From Rhodotorula mucilaginosa (taxonomy: Eukaryota; Basidiomycota; Microbotryomycetes; Sporidiobolales; Sporidiobolaceae): DNA of 64,000 nucleotides. The first letter of the stretch is position 1. Every line of letters starts with the position of its first letter. A program made the translations under genes and the position numbers. The notes below the pieces were generated by a model. It did not search any database. It was given only the letters and a program-made list of their open reading frames with translations, and was not told where the DNA came from. Positions 54,954 to 64,000 of this stretch are shown here, piece after piece. The DNA lies in assembly GCA_034406715.1 (NCBI GenBank), contig CP137868.1, positions 868,001 through 932,000 of the forward strand, in the 5' to 3' direction.

Positions 54954-56609
54954 ATGCCGATTTCTCTACGGTCCGGCCGCAGTGGGACGCGTCCTCCAAC
55001 CAGCTACCGGGACGCCAACATCTCGCCGACCTTGAGCGCGACAACGTCGGCTTCGAAGCTCGATCTGGGCGAAGAAGGACCCAAGATCATTGTCACAAGG
55101 GTAGACGTACGTCGTCAGTCCAGCGCCCATGTCCCAGCCGAGTGGGAGACTGACCTGCGGCGCGTGCTCCTCCGCTCCCCACTTGCAGCTCCGCGAATCC
55201 GTCGCCGCGTACGAACAGCTGCTCGCGACTGCAAAAGGGTACCGGAACGCCCTCATAACTCTCTCCTCGGCGTCGACGGCACTCGCAGGCGCGCTCGGCG
55301 AATGCGCACGAGTCAAGGGTGCAGGCGATAGCGGAGAGAACCTGATGGCGGCGAGCGGGCTGCAGTACATGCTAGCAAACTCCGGCCAGGTCCTTGTGGG
55401 TCTCTGTGTGGTAGAGTGGTGGCGACGTGCGGGAAAATGACGCTATCCCCCGTACTCGCCCTTCGCCCGCAGAGCGACACGCTTTACCGGTCCTTCGAGG
55501 TGCCACTGATGACCCAATACGACGCGTACGTGACCGAGATTGCCGGCCGGCACGCCGAGTACGAGGAGCTCCTAAAGGAAAAGACGTCGCGGATACGAGA
55601 GACCGAAGCGGAAAACATGCGGCAGGGCAAGAAGCGCACGCGGGACCTCGACCAGTTCCGGCGCGCGCTCCACCAGCTGCAAGAGCAGGTCGCCGAAGTC
55701 GAGGTCTGCAAGAGGACTTATTACTCCGAGGTGCTCGACGGCGAGTCGCAGATGTGGGACATGATCGCGGGCAAGGTGGCGCTCCTCGTCCGCTCGACGC
55801 TCGACTTGTCCGATCGGCTCGCGTCGAAATCGACCGCAGATCCGGTCATTGAAGCGATGCTGAACGAACACCCGGATCCGTTCGACTCGTACCGCCTCGA
55901 TCGAGACGAGGCCGACGTGCTCACGGTACTGCCGCCGATCAACCTCGTCGGCGGTACTTCAACCCCTCTCGTCTCGGCAGCCAAAGCCGGAGACGGATCC
56001 GGCTTGTCTACCGTGCCTGAAGCCGATCAGACGCTCGATGACCCAGCCGAGGAGTCTGCACCGCCACCGCAGCCACCACTCGAGACGCCGCGCCAGCTTG
56101 CCAAGACGCCCGTCTCTGTCTCTGACGTGCTGGGCCTCCGGGATTTAATCGAGAACGGAGGACAGCCCCCACCAGCACCTGAAACGCCGAAAAAGTCCTC
56201 CGCAGACGCCGTGCAAACTCCGGCGCGACTTCGAGCGAGCTCGTCCGCTTCGGGCTTGGACGCCATTCCGACCTCATCCATCTCGACGCCCGACTCGAAC
56301 GCCGACTCCCCCGCACTCGAAGATTCCCTCACCGACTCACCTTCATTAACGGAACCACCATCGCTCACGATCGAGTCGGCGCCGTTCGTGCCTTCCCCCG
56401 ACGTCCCGACTCCGCGAAAATCTCCCTCGCGACTTTCTGCAAGTGAAGCGACAGATCCGATGGCAGGCGACTGGACCGCGCCCGTGTATGGCAGGTCACT
56501 TTCAATGCATGACGGAAGCGAGTACGACAGCGGCGAGGTGAGTCCGCGCCTGTATTGTTAAGACCGGATGCGACGGTCTGACCGATTGCTTCCTTTCCAG
56601 GGTTACTAG
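54954..56609 (+). CDS. IVY1: I-BAR-like protein IVY1, 477 aa
   Basis: Ivy1 binds phosphoinositides and the GTPase Ypt7 on vacuole and endosome membranes and has an inverse-BAR fold. Four exons close in phase: 54954-55106, 55189-55395, 55473-56537 and 56601-56609; the last encodes only Gly-Tyr and the stop. The helical domain starts at about residue 50: 'LRESVAAYEQLLATAKGYRN', 'GECARVKGAG', 'YMLANSGQVLSDTLYRSFEV', 'YDAYVTEIAGRHAEYEELLK', 'KRTRDLDQFRRALHQLQEQV' and 'KRTYYSEVLDGESQMWDMI', ending near 'EHPDPFDSYR'. This order fits the Ivy1 family. The C-terminal 200 residues are Ser/Pro-rich and disordered. Assignment is by motif recognition. Confidence 0.82.
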
Positions 56610-56790
56610 CATGGCGTGGCTGTCCATCGCGACAGATTGTCTTTACGCACGCACGAGGTACTACATGTCCGAATAGACACTTGACTCTCTTGGTATACAT
56701 TGTTGTTCTCGGCTCACCAGGGCGATGCGTCGTTGGGGCACAAAAGGATTGCTTGCTTGCGCGTTTATTTACAGTCGTGCTCCGCGCTCC

Positions 56791-57282
56791 TCAGACCAAG
56801 CGTTCGTCGTCGTCTGATGCGCCGACACCGGTGTGGTCAACAAGCCTGCCTCCTCCGGCCACGTCGCGGTGCTCGTCCGACATGTTCAAGAGCTCGTCGT
56901 GCGTCTTATGCGACTCGAACAGACCCTCATTACGGAGTCGCGATCGCTCGGCCATCTCCTCCTATACGTGGGCGGTTTTTCTGGTCAGCTGACGGTACAC
57001 CCCAATCCTGCGAGTGTGGCGGCGACTCACCTGGTGCGCAGTCGCTTTCGCACCGAGACCCGCATCGTGTCCGGAGGCAATATTCCCGTGCGCCTTCATG
57101 TTGCGCAGGCCAGAATCGCCGTGCAGCGCATCGTACAGCGACTGCGGCTGCTCGTGGTCCGACATGCCCGCGCCGCCCATCGCGACGTGCTCGTGAGCGA
57201 CCTTGGAGTTTTGCGCCTCGTCCTCGCGGTTCGGGTTGCCGACAGAGTCGACGACAGACTTGAGCGTGTCGGTGATTCCCAT
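56791..57282 (-). CDS. small hydrophilic protein of unknown function, 140 aa
   Basis: Two exons close in phase: 57031-57282 and 56791-56961. The protein is very polar, rich in His, Asp, Glu, Gly and Ala, with no membrane or signal segment. Motifs that look conserved-type are 'AHEHVAMGGAGMSDHEQP', 'SLYDALHGDSGLRNMKAHGN', 'GAKATAHQEEMAERSRLRN' and 'GLFESHKTHDELL'. Composition resembles stress- or desiccation-associated disordered proteins, but this is only an impression. The start MGITDTLKSVVDS could form an amphipathic helix. It converges on IVY1 and has a 561-base upstream region. Confidence 0.75.
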
Positions 57283-57843
57283 TGTTGCTCAAAGTGTTCG
57301 GTCTGCAGTTGGTAGATGGCTCTCAGTTCCTATTCCGTTGCCGTTACGTTGCTTGCGAATCGAGACTGAGAAGGCCATCGCCGAAGCACTGCTGCTCCAC
57401 GGCGCCTGCAGGAGAGACGTACAGGTCTATCGGAGTGGAAAGTAGAGTACGCGTCGTTCCTATGTGAATCGCAGAAGCAAGGAAGAGGAAGCGGGGACTG
57501 GGAGCAGACCTTCATCAAACCGGCGATTTCGATCGTGAGGACCCATGACGGAAGCAAGCCTGATGGCGATCTTCACTCATGCGGTGCGTTCATTTCATTC
57601 ATCTACGCAAGAGCCTGGATCGGGTCGGCTGTGCATCACGAGCGGATTCGCAAGATGAGGGGCACACCCGAGGGGCTGCACGGTCCGGACGCAGCAAGCT
57701 TCTTTTGCCACTCAGCAACTAGAGCAAGAGTCAGCTTTCTCGACAGCGCCAGCTCTCGCCGACCAGGACTGATCGATATGGACATGTCTATATTGCGGGA
57801 TTGCGAGAGGAAATATAACAAGGAGGGGGATATGGATATAGTT
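57283..57843. other. intergenic region upstream of the small hydrophilic protein
   Basis: 561 bases, long for this window. AT-richer stretches (for example 57810-57845) stand out. No motif recognised with confidence. Confidence 0.45.
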
Positions 57844-60137
57844 TTAGCCTGCAAACGCCTCGTCGCCGATCTCGACGCCAAACTCGCGCCGTGCCATGTC
57901 CTGAACGAGAGCGGGTCAGTCGATGGTAGCTAAGGCAGGAGGACGAAAGAGTACACGTACCGTGACTTGCTGCTGGAGGAGATCCTCGAGCCCTTCACCC
58001 TTCTTGCCCAGCGATTCCCTCCACCAGGACCGGATGCGAGTGAGCAAGAAGCCGATATCTATAAAGACCAACACGACCTTGAAGACGACGATGCGGAACT
58101 TTTCGGTGGCGTATCGGCGCAGGCCGAGCTGCTTGAGCGATTGCTGCGGCGAGGAGACGGCGAGGCCGATCGCAGCCCAGTGCGCGAGGATGTTGATTCG
58201 GTTCGAGACGCTGCCGACGGCTTGGTTGTTGCCTTGCATCATACTGCGCACAGGAATCGTACGCGTCAGCTCAGGCTCGTGGGATGCCGTATCGACATGG
58301 CATAGCTAGCGGGTTGCGGACGTCGGAACGAAGCATTCGGTCGGAACGAAGCATTCGGTCGGAACGAAGCTCTTGTGTAAGGACACTCACCGCATAGCTC
58401 GAGTGACAAAGATGAGTTCCTGCGACAACAAGCGTACAGTCAGCACACAGAATGCGCGGAAAGTTTGTCGCAGCAAGACTCACCTTCGGGATGAGCTCTT
58501 CACTCTCGAGCATCGTCTTCAACCGCTCCTTCAAACCGACGCGCTGCTCCAACCGGATCTGCTCCTCGGTCTTTTGTTCGCCGCCCGCCTTTGCTCGCTC
58601 CTCCTCCTGCTTCTTGCGCAGGCGATGCGGTCGGAGCAGCGTCAAAGACGCAAAGATGTCGCTGTTTTGTCTCCGGATCCCCCATTTGACGGCGATGTTC
58701 TCGATCTCGGAGACGTTGCCGGTAAAAAGGCTCTGCCACAGCATGCAGTACTCGTGTCGGAACGTTTCGGGGAGATCGACGTAGAGCCCGTGGTCGATGA
58801 GGATGAGCTCGGGGTGAGACGGCTTTTTGGGGTTGGCGCGGATGAGGACGTTACCCGGATGCGGGTCGGCCTGAACGAATCCCCACTTGAAGACCATGGC
58901 ACTGAAAAGCTCGGTCGCGGTGTCCATCGCCTCCTTGGTCGACAGCTTCATCTCTTTGAGCCGGACTTGGTCCGTTAACCGACATGCGTTGACGTAGCTG
59001 CGGAGAGTGACCGGGGGTCAGTACGAGGAATCGCAGAAAGTCGCGGCAAGCCTGTACGCACTCGGCCGTCATGACACTCTCTCCAGTCCATTGGTCGTAC
59101 ACCTTCGGGACCATGACTCGGTCTCTGAGAGTCGGTTCGTCGGCGAGATATCGTGCTGTCCGCATCGCGTTGTTCGCCTCGTTCCGCAAGTTGCCCTCCT
59201 GACGCATCTGGTCCGACACGTACTGACTGACGAAAGCGACGGGGAGGTCGAAGATCTTTTCGTAGCTCCAGAGGAGGACTCGGTAGCAGAAGAGGTCCCT
59301 GTGAATTCCGTTCGGTCAGTCTTCCCATCCATCTCCGCACAAATCTGGAGGGAACACGCACCACTCCATCTGCTTCGGCACGGCCTCTTTGCGGATCTTG
59401 ACGGCGACCCATCCCTCGTCTTCCTTCCACGGCTTGTTCGGGTCTGCCTTGAGTCGGGCTTTGTGGACCTGAGCGATCGACGCCGACGCGAGCGGTTCCC
59501 GCTCAAAGCTGTCGAACGCGTCGTCGGGATGGCAACCAAACTCGTTCCTGAACACGCGGACGACTTCCTCCCACGAGACGGCGGGCGCTCCGTCAAACAC
59601 GTTGGCGAACGCTTCGCGGTACGGCTTGGGCAAGATGGCGGCCTGGATCGCCAACGCCTGCGCGAGTTTGACGTACATGCCGACGTTCTGATCGACCAGG
59701 CGCGATAACCGCTGCGCTGTCCGCTCGTGGATGCGGTCGATCTTGTCGGCGTCGTTCGGATCAAAGTTGAGTTTAAAGTCGAGCGCGAGCGTGACGCCAA
59801 AAACCATGGTGCGGAGACTCCTCCGGAGTGCGCTCGCATTGTACTCCTTGTCGTACGCCCACAGCCCGACGCCCGCCAGCCCCACGACTCCGGCTATCCG
59901 CAGTCGTCGCCTCCCTTTGCCGATAGGTCGAGATCGCGGTCTCTGGCCGCCTTCCTTTGGCGTGGTTGAGGACTGCGGCGGAGCACTTCCCGCGCCGGAG
60001 GACGCATAGCGTCTATGCGCGGGCAGCGGTCTTGCAGTCTGGCGTAGAGGCGGCGGTGAGAGAGCAAGCCGGTTGATTGTTCGCGGCGTCTTGGTTGTCC
60101 GCAGCACGGCAGCCGCTGCCCGAGCGCTCGAGAGCAT
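57844..60137 (-). CDS. mitochondrial UbiB-family (ABC1/ADCK1, MCP2-like) kinase, 631 aa
   Basis: Atypical kinase of the UbiB family. Fungal members of this branch sit in the inner mitochondrial membrane and affect lipid or coenzyme Q handling. Six exons close in phase: 59362-60137, 59062-59298, 58484-58997, about 58385-58413, 57961-58243 and 57844-57900. The N-terminus is an Arg/Ala/Ser presequence, followed by a membrane segment 'IAGVVGLAGVGLWAY' (about residues 81-95). Family motifs: 'YVKLAQALAIQAAILPKPYR' at about 155-174 where UbiB proteins normally have KxGQ, the Ala-rich loop 'ASASIAQVHKARL', 'WVAVKIRK', 'QADPHPGNVLI' as catalytic loop and 'ELILIDHGLYVDLP' as metal-binding DHG. The Ala in place of the KxGQ Gly is unusual. 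The long, weakly conserved C-terminal part has a possible membrane helix 'VVFKVVLVFIDIGFLL'. Confidence 0.87.
58322..58370 (-). repeat. 18-base tandem repeat in a UbiB-kinase intron
   Basis: GTCGGAACGAAGCATTCG (plus-strand reading) occurs at 58322-58339 and 58340-58357, and the first 13 bases recur at 58358-58370. It lies in the intron between the short exon encoding ELIFVTRAM and the next exon at 58243. Confidence 0.9.
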
Positions 60138-60694
60138 CCCTGAGAGAGTGTGGAGCTGCTCGACGAGCTGCAACTGGCTCTACCGACCTCGGCACGCGAT
60201 CTCGACCAAGTTCAAGCTGCACTTGCAAAATGACGAAGCGCCGCGCGATCGGAGCGGCAGCTCTCGGCCGCTCCGCCCATCGGTCCCATCTCCAAAATCC
60301 TCGGCGTTAGGGCATCGGGCTACACGAGTTCGTAGGATTGCAACCGCGTGCGACGGCGAGACCAGTACTATGGCAGGCTTATGAAGTGGCGTGCATCGTT
60401 ATGTGTCGGGTGTGTGTAACCGAAAATCCGTGTATGGGGGGTCACCGGTCAACCGCGGGTCCAAAGTAAAGAATGGAGGGATATCCCGTGTGGAAAAGCG
60501 CGCGCGCAGATGTACAGATGTGCGCTCGAGAAAACCTCGGCGACGATGCGTCGCCACCCAAAAAACCACCCAAAAAAAGAAAAAAGGCGCCTATGATATG
60601 GCAGAGAAAGCGTAAGGGGAAAAGGCGCCTGTCATGTTTCTTTGAGCCGGCGGATGACCGACTCGTCGTGGTATTCGTCCGCGAGCCGAGCAAC
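60138..60694. other. intergenic region HSF 3' end / UbiB-kinase promoter
   Basis: 557 bases between two minus-strand genes. An A-rich tract on the plus strand (about 60557-60590) probably marks the 3' untranslated region of the HSF gene, read as T-rich on the coding strand. Nothing else recognised. Confidence 0.45.
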
Positions 60695-62199
60695 TCAGCC
60701 GCCGTACTCCGAGTCGGAGGAAGCGCTCGGCGTGCGTTTGCGCGACGCCGACGACGCCGAACCTCTGCGGCCGGACGCGCGAGTCACCGGCGCAGATTTT
60801 TTGCCTCCGGTGCTACGAGACCGCGGCGGCCGTTCCTTCGCGATCGGCTTCAGAGCCCCGAGGCGGCACTGAGGGCCGCCCGGCGTCGAGCGGAAAAAGT
60901 TGGGGTTGACGAACGCGGAATAGTCGGCAGCCGAAAAGTGCTCAATCTCGTCGGTGCCCGGGATCTCGACCGACGTGGCGTACTTGGTGCTCTCGAGGAC
61001 GGTGAGCAGGACCGAAGTCGACGCGCGCCGGAAACCGTAGATCTGTGTGTGCAACTCTGTCAACGTCCTGTCGCTTGGGAATTGTCCCAGAAAGGCTTCC
61101 TTACGTTGAGCTGGCGAATGAAGGACGAAATGACGGTGTGCCGGAAGAACTTTTCGAGGACTTGCAACAGGTGGGGTTTCGAGTGCGCGACGAGAAGGTA
61201 TTGGCCCGTGCTGTCCCAGCGGACCCACGGCTCGTACTCCTTGTGCTCGAGCAAGAAGCAGAGTTTACTGATGAAAGGCTGTTTGTTGGCGGGGGTATGC
61301 ATCGGTCAGGGGAGCGTAAGACGCGGCCGAGTCTCGGAGAAACGCACCGTGATATGCTCATTTTCTTCGGGACTCGAAGGTGGGGATGAAAGCGATGGCG
61401 GAGTCGGAAGCTGTGCGGCCTGGTCAGGACCCGAGTCGCCAACGGCCATCGAGCCGGGCGACATGACGACGGGGATCGGTTCCAGCTTTGGCCGCGACGA
61501 GGACAAAGGCGGCGGCGGCGGCGGCGACGCCTTGCGAGAGCGTTTCGCCCTCGGACCTTCGTACGAGACGAGCTCCTCGATGTCCCAAAGCCCGTGCTTG
61601 ACCGTCGGCGGCGGCGGCGGCGGCGCCGCCCCCGATGAGGCGGCTGCGGATGAGGCGGACCCGGTCGCGAACGGCCTGCTTCCAGCGGCCGCCGACTGCG
61701 TCGACCAGTACGGCGGAACCTCGACTTGACCGGGACTGACCCCGTACGGAGCGAGGTCGAGCGCATTCCACGGCTCGCCGACATTGAGAGCCTCGAGCGA
61801 GTTGTCGCCGCCGGTCGGGAGGCTCAGTTCGCCGAACAAGAGCGCGTCGGTGAGACCGCTCGCGAGCGCCGAGCTGCTCCGGTGGGACGCCGACGACGAG
61901 CTGATCGAGTCGTACTCGCCAAAGGTATCGTACGCGATCGTAGGCGGGGTCGGGAGGAGCGGATGCTGCCGACTCGACGACGGCGCCGATTCACTCCGTT
62001 GGTGCCCGACGAGGGGGACCGCTCGCGGCGGCGGCGGCGGCCGCGTTTGCGTCTGCTTGTCCGAGACCGACACGGCTGCGGGTGCCGGCGCAGGCGAACA
62101 TCCGCCGTGGCAGCTGGTCTGGACGGGGTCCGCGCCGGGCTGGATGTTGAAAAGCGGGCAGCCGCCGGCGGTGAACGGGCACGGGAGGATCTCGGACAT
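60695..62199 (-). CDS. heat-shock-factor-type transcription factor, 457 aa
   Basis: Three exons close in phase: 61348-62199, 61105-61278 and 60695-61042. Residues 1-284 are disordered (Pro, Ser and Ala runs) with an NLS-like 'RAKRSRKAS'. The HSF DNA-binding domain is unusually far towards the C-terminus (about residues 285-360): 'PFISKLCFLLEHKEY', 'WVRWDSTGQYLLVAHSKPHL', 'LQVLEKFFRHTVISSFIRQL' and 'NIYGFRRAS'. These match the HSF winged helix, with SSFIRQLN as recognition helix. There is no clear coiled-coil trimerisation region after the domain, only a basic Ser-rich tail, so it resembles Sfl1/Mga1-type HSF relatives more than canonical HSF1. Nuclear regulator. A minimal heat-shock element lies upstream (62461-62470). 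Confidence 0.88.
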
Positions 62200-62955
62200 G
62201 GGAGGCGGAGCGAGGACGAGAGAGTGAACAACGTGGACAACGCTCTCCGAGCGGGTTCGCAAAATCACTTGGTGAACAGAGGCAAAGGAGAGCCTCAGCG
62301 ATGGGAGATTCAACGACGGACGGCAACTTGAAAACCCCCGTCGAAAACTTTCCGAGGATGATGCGGTAACTTGGAGCCCGACGAGCTTTACTATTCAAGG
62401 AATTGTAGCCTGCGTCCTTTCACACTCCTTGGAGCTAGGCCTTCAGAGTCCGTCTCGGCCCGAACGTTCGCTAGCCCGAACGGGACGCCATCGGGTCTGC
62501 GAAGGTCCAAGAAGTCGTTGTCTCATCAGCTATCGGATGATCTCGGGGTCGCCCACCTCTGCCCAACCCTATGCGTCTCTAACTTAGTGCATCGCAGCAA
62601 AGAGTACTTGGCCCAACGCTGACATCGACGTGACGAGATCTCTGCATCGCACACCTCGCTAGACCCGTTCCAGCGCAGCGCAACATCCCGCGACCGCGGA
62701 AACTCCATCAAAGTTCCGAGTTGCTGGCCACTTGCAATTGGATCCAGAATTATATGCTCCGTATGGTGCAGCCCGCACGCATCAGCAAGGGACTGTAGCT
62801 AGTGGGCTCCATGAAAAGCTCATTCGCGCGGTATCGCATAAGGGCCCTGCAGGGCAGCATGCATGTGGACTTGGAATCGTAATCTTCCGCGACAATCACG
62901 CAGCGCGGCCGCCCGGCCATTCATCCTACAGACCATATGGGAACTCCCGGTCGGT
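62200..62955. other. intergenic region HSF promoter / TRM2 3' end
   Basis: 756 bases between two minus-strand genes, among the longest non-coding stretches here. It contains the HSE-like palindrome at 62461-62470. Small open frames on both strands show no recognisable protein. Confidence 0.5.
62461..62470. promoter_or_regulatory. heat-shock-element-like palindrome
   Basis: CGAACGTTCG is a perfect nGAAnnTTCn unit, 262 bases upstream of the HSF-type factor's start codon. A further GAA lies at 62478-62480 but not at the strict 5-base phase, so only a two-unit element is certain. Confidence 0.35.
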
Positions 62956-64000
62956 TCAGACCTCCCGCCGCAGGATCGCAACGCCTTCAGCATGGTGAGT
63001 CTGCGCGAACAAGTCGGCCGCGCGCGCGCTCTCGATCCGGAACGGCTTTCTCCGACCAGTCGGGTCGGACGTTGCCGCCTCGGCAGAACGCGCAACGAGC
63101 CACCCAATGTCCCGGGCTTGCGTGCGGACGTTGCACGAGACGTAGATGACCGTAGCCGGATTGAAGGCGAGCAGCTGATAACGCCGGAAGATTCAGGTGG
63201 GGAGAGGAGGGCTCCAGGTCAGTTTTTGCCTCCAATGTGCAGAGCGCAGTTTTCGAGCCAGAGTGTGCAAACTCACCTGGGAAAGGAAGAGGTCGTCGCA
63301 ACCTTTTCGCGGGGGGTCAATAATGATAGTCGTTTGATCAGCCGGAAAGGTGATGTCCTGCCAAGGGCGCAAGAAGGGGAGAACATGAATTGGATCAGCA
63401 ACGACCCTTCGGAACTCGTCCATCGCAGACAAGCTGGCCCAGCTGGTTACTATAGACCGCCACAGAGAGGGATATCTGCGATGTCCGCCGCTAGCTCGAG
63501 GGGAATCCAAAAAGCTGAATAGAACGACAAGGACGAACCTTGAAAATCTCCTCCGCTTTGCCGTCTCGGAACCCGACCTCGCCACGTCCGTCTCCACGGT
63601 TGAAATCGGCGTTCCGTTTCGCCCACTTGATACTCGCCTTGTCAATCTCGACGCCCTCGATGCGGTCAAACATGTCGGCGAGCGAGATGGCAAACAGGCC
63701 GCTGCCGGTGTAGGCGTCGACGAGGTAGCGCTTCCCTTGGTCGCCCTCTCGACGCGGACCGACCGCCTCCTTGACGTAATCGAGCAACGACGGCAGGATA
63801 GAGTTGTTGTTTTGGAAGAAGGACCCGGCTTGCTGCTCAAACTCGTTGTCTCCGACCTGCTCGCGGACCGTCGCGTGGTGATCCGTGATGCAGACGTGCG
63901 GCTCGGTCGACGGGACGTACGGCGACGCCTTGGCTACGACGTCAGCCGGTCGTGGGGGCAAAGAGTCTCGCAAGAGGATCGTAGCGCCGCGCTTGTACGC
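62956..64000 (-). CDS. TRM2: tRNA (uracil-5-)-methyltransferase TRM2, C-terminal part
   Basis: Makes m5U54 (ribothymidine) in tRNA with S-adenosylmethionine. The gene runs off the right edge, so the N-terminus is missing. Visible exons: 63539-64000, 63277-63357 and 62956-63174. The methyltransferase domain is clear: 'EFEQQAGSFFQNNNSILPSL' (conserved FxQxN region), SAM motif 'YLVDAYTGSGLFAISLA', 'IEGVEIDKASIKWAKRNADF', then 'TTIIIDPPRKGCDD' and 'TVIYVSCNVRTQARDIGWL' with the catalytic Cys in SCN. It ends 'TQTHH'-like as 'FAQTHHAEGVAILRREV', matching the family's H-x-E active-site end. Confidence 0.92.

Noticed and set aside
57283-57843. tRNA or small RNA gene in this gap
   Set aside because: No cloverleaf or A/B-box pair that I could recognise. 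The same holds for the other gaps.
62863-63522. 219-residue plus-strand frame
   Set aside because: Lies opposite the TRM2 C-terminus, which is clearly coding on the minus strand.

Overview
The window is 64 kb of GC-rich nuclear DNA from a fungus, most likely a basidiomycete yeast. Genes are densely packed on both strands. Most are cut by many short introns (about 45-90 bases) with GTGAGT/GTGCGT-type donors and a CTGAC-like branch site shortly before the acceptor. Gene content (fungal SEC16, IVY1, LEU1, MRS2, Elongator, Dicer) and intron style fit the Microbotryomycetes (Rhodotorula and relatives). That placement is an inference, not a database result. I saw no rRNA, tRNA, CRISPR array, transposon or virus-like element.

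Layout, left to right: MSH4 (-, cut by the window edge); a weak candidate small gene; a DUF7918-like nuclear protein (+); a fast-evolving lineage-specific gene 'B1' (-); a peroxisomal alpha/beta-hydrolase of LPX1 type (-); mitochondrial Mg2+ channel MRS2 (-); a large RGG/proline-rich protein with a conserved C-terminus (+); ribosomal protein eS27 (+); a condensation/acyltransferase-like enzyme (+); ER-exit-site scaffold SEC16 (+); a membrane START-domain protein (+); an acidic unknown protein (-); a truncated second copy of the hydrolase and 'B2', a paralogue of B1 (+); TAF13 (-); ELP2 (+); an NDR-type AGC kinase (-); a Dicer with a very long N-terminal extension (-); an HDHD2-type HAD phosphatase (+); LEU1 (+); IVY1 (+); a small hydrophilic protein (-); a mitochondrial UbiB-family kinase (-); an HSF-type transcription factor (-); and TRM2 (-, cut by the right edge).

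Most genes are unrelated housekeeping genes and there is no metabolic cluster. The most unusual feature is an inverted segmental duplication: about 4401-7030 and about 32018-34914 are two copies of one locus (3' part of the hydrolase gene plus the whole B gene) in opposite orientation, about 25 kb apart. The hydrolase 3' part, the promoter, exon 1 and the 3' flank of B remain nearly identical, while the second coding exon of B has diverged almost beyond alignment and, in B2, has gained an internal duplication. Other notable points are four GC-AG introns (both introns of TAF13), first exons made only of ATG (eS27, LEU1), and a Dicer whose helicase begins only around residue 500.

Gene models were built by eye from splice signals and reading-frame phase. 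Where exon sums are given, the phases close exactly. Boundaries may be off by a base or so.
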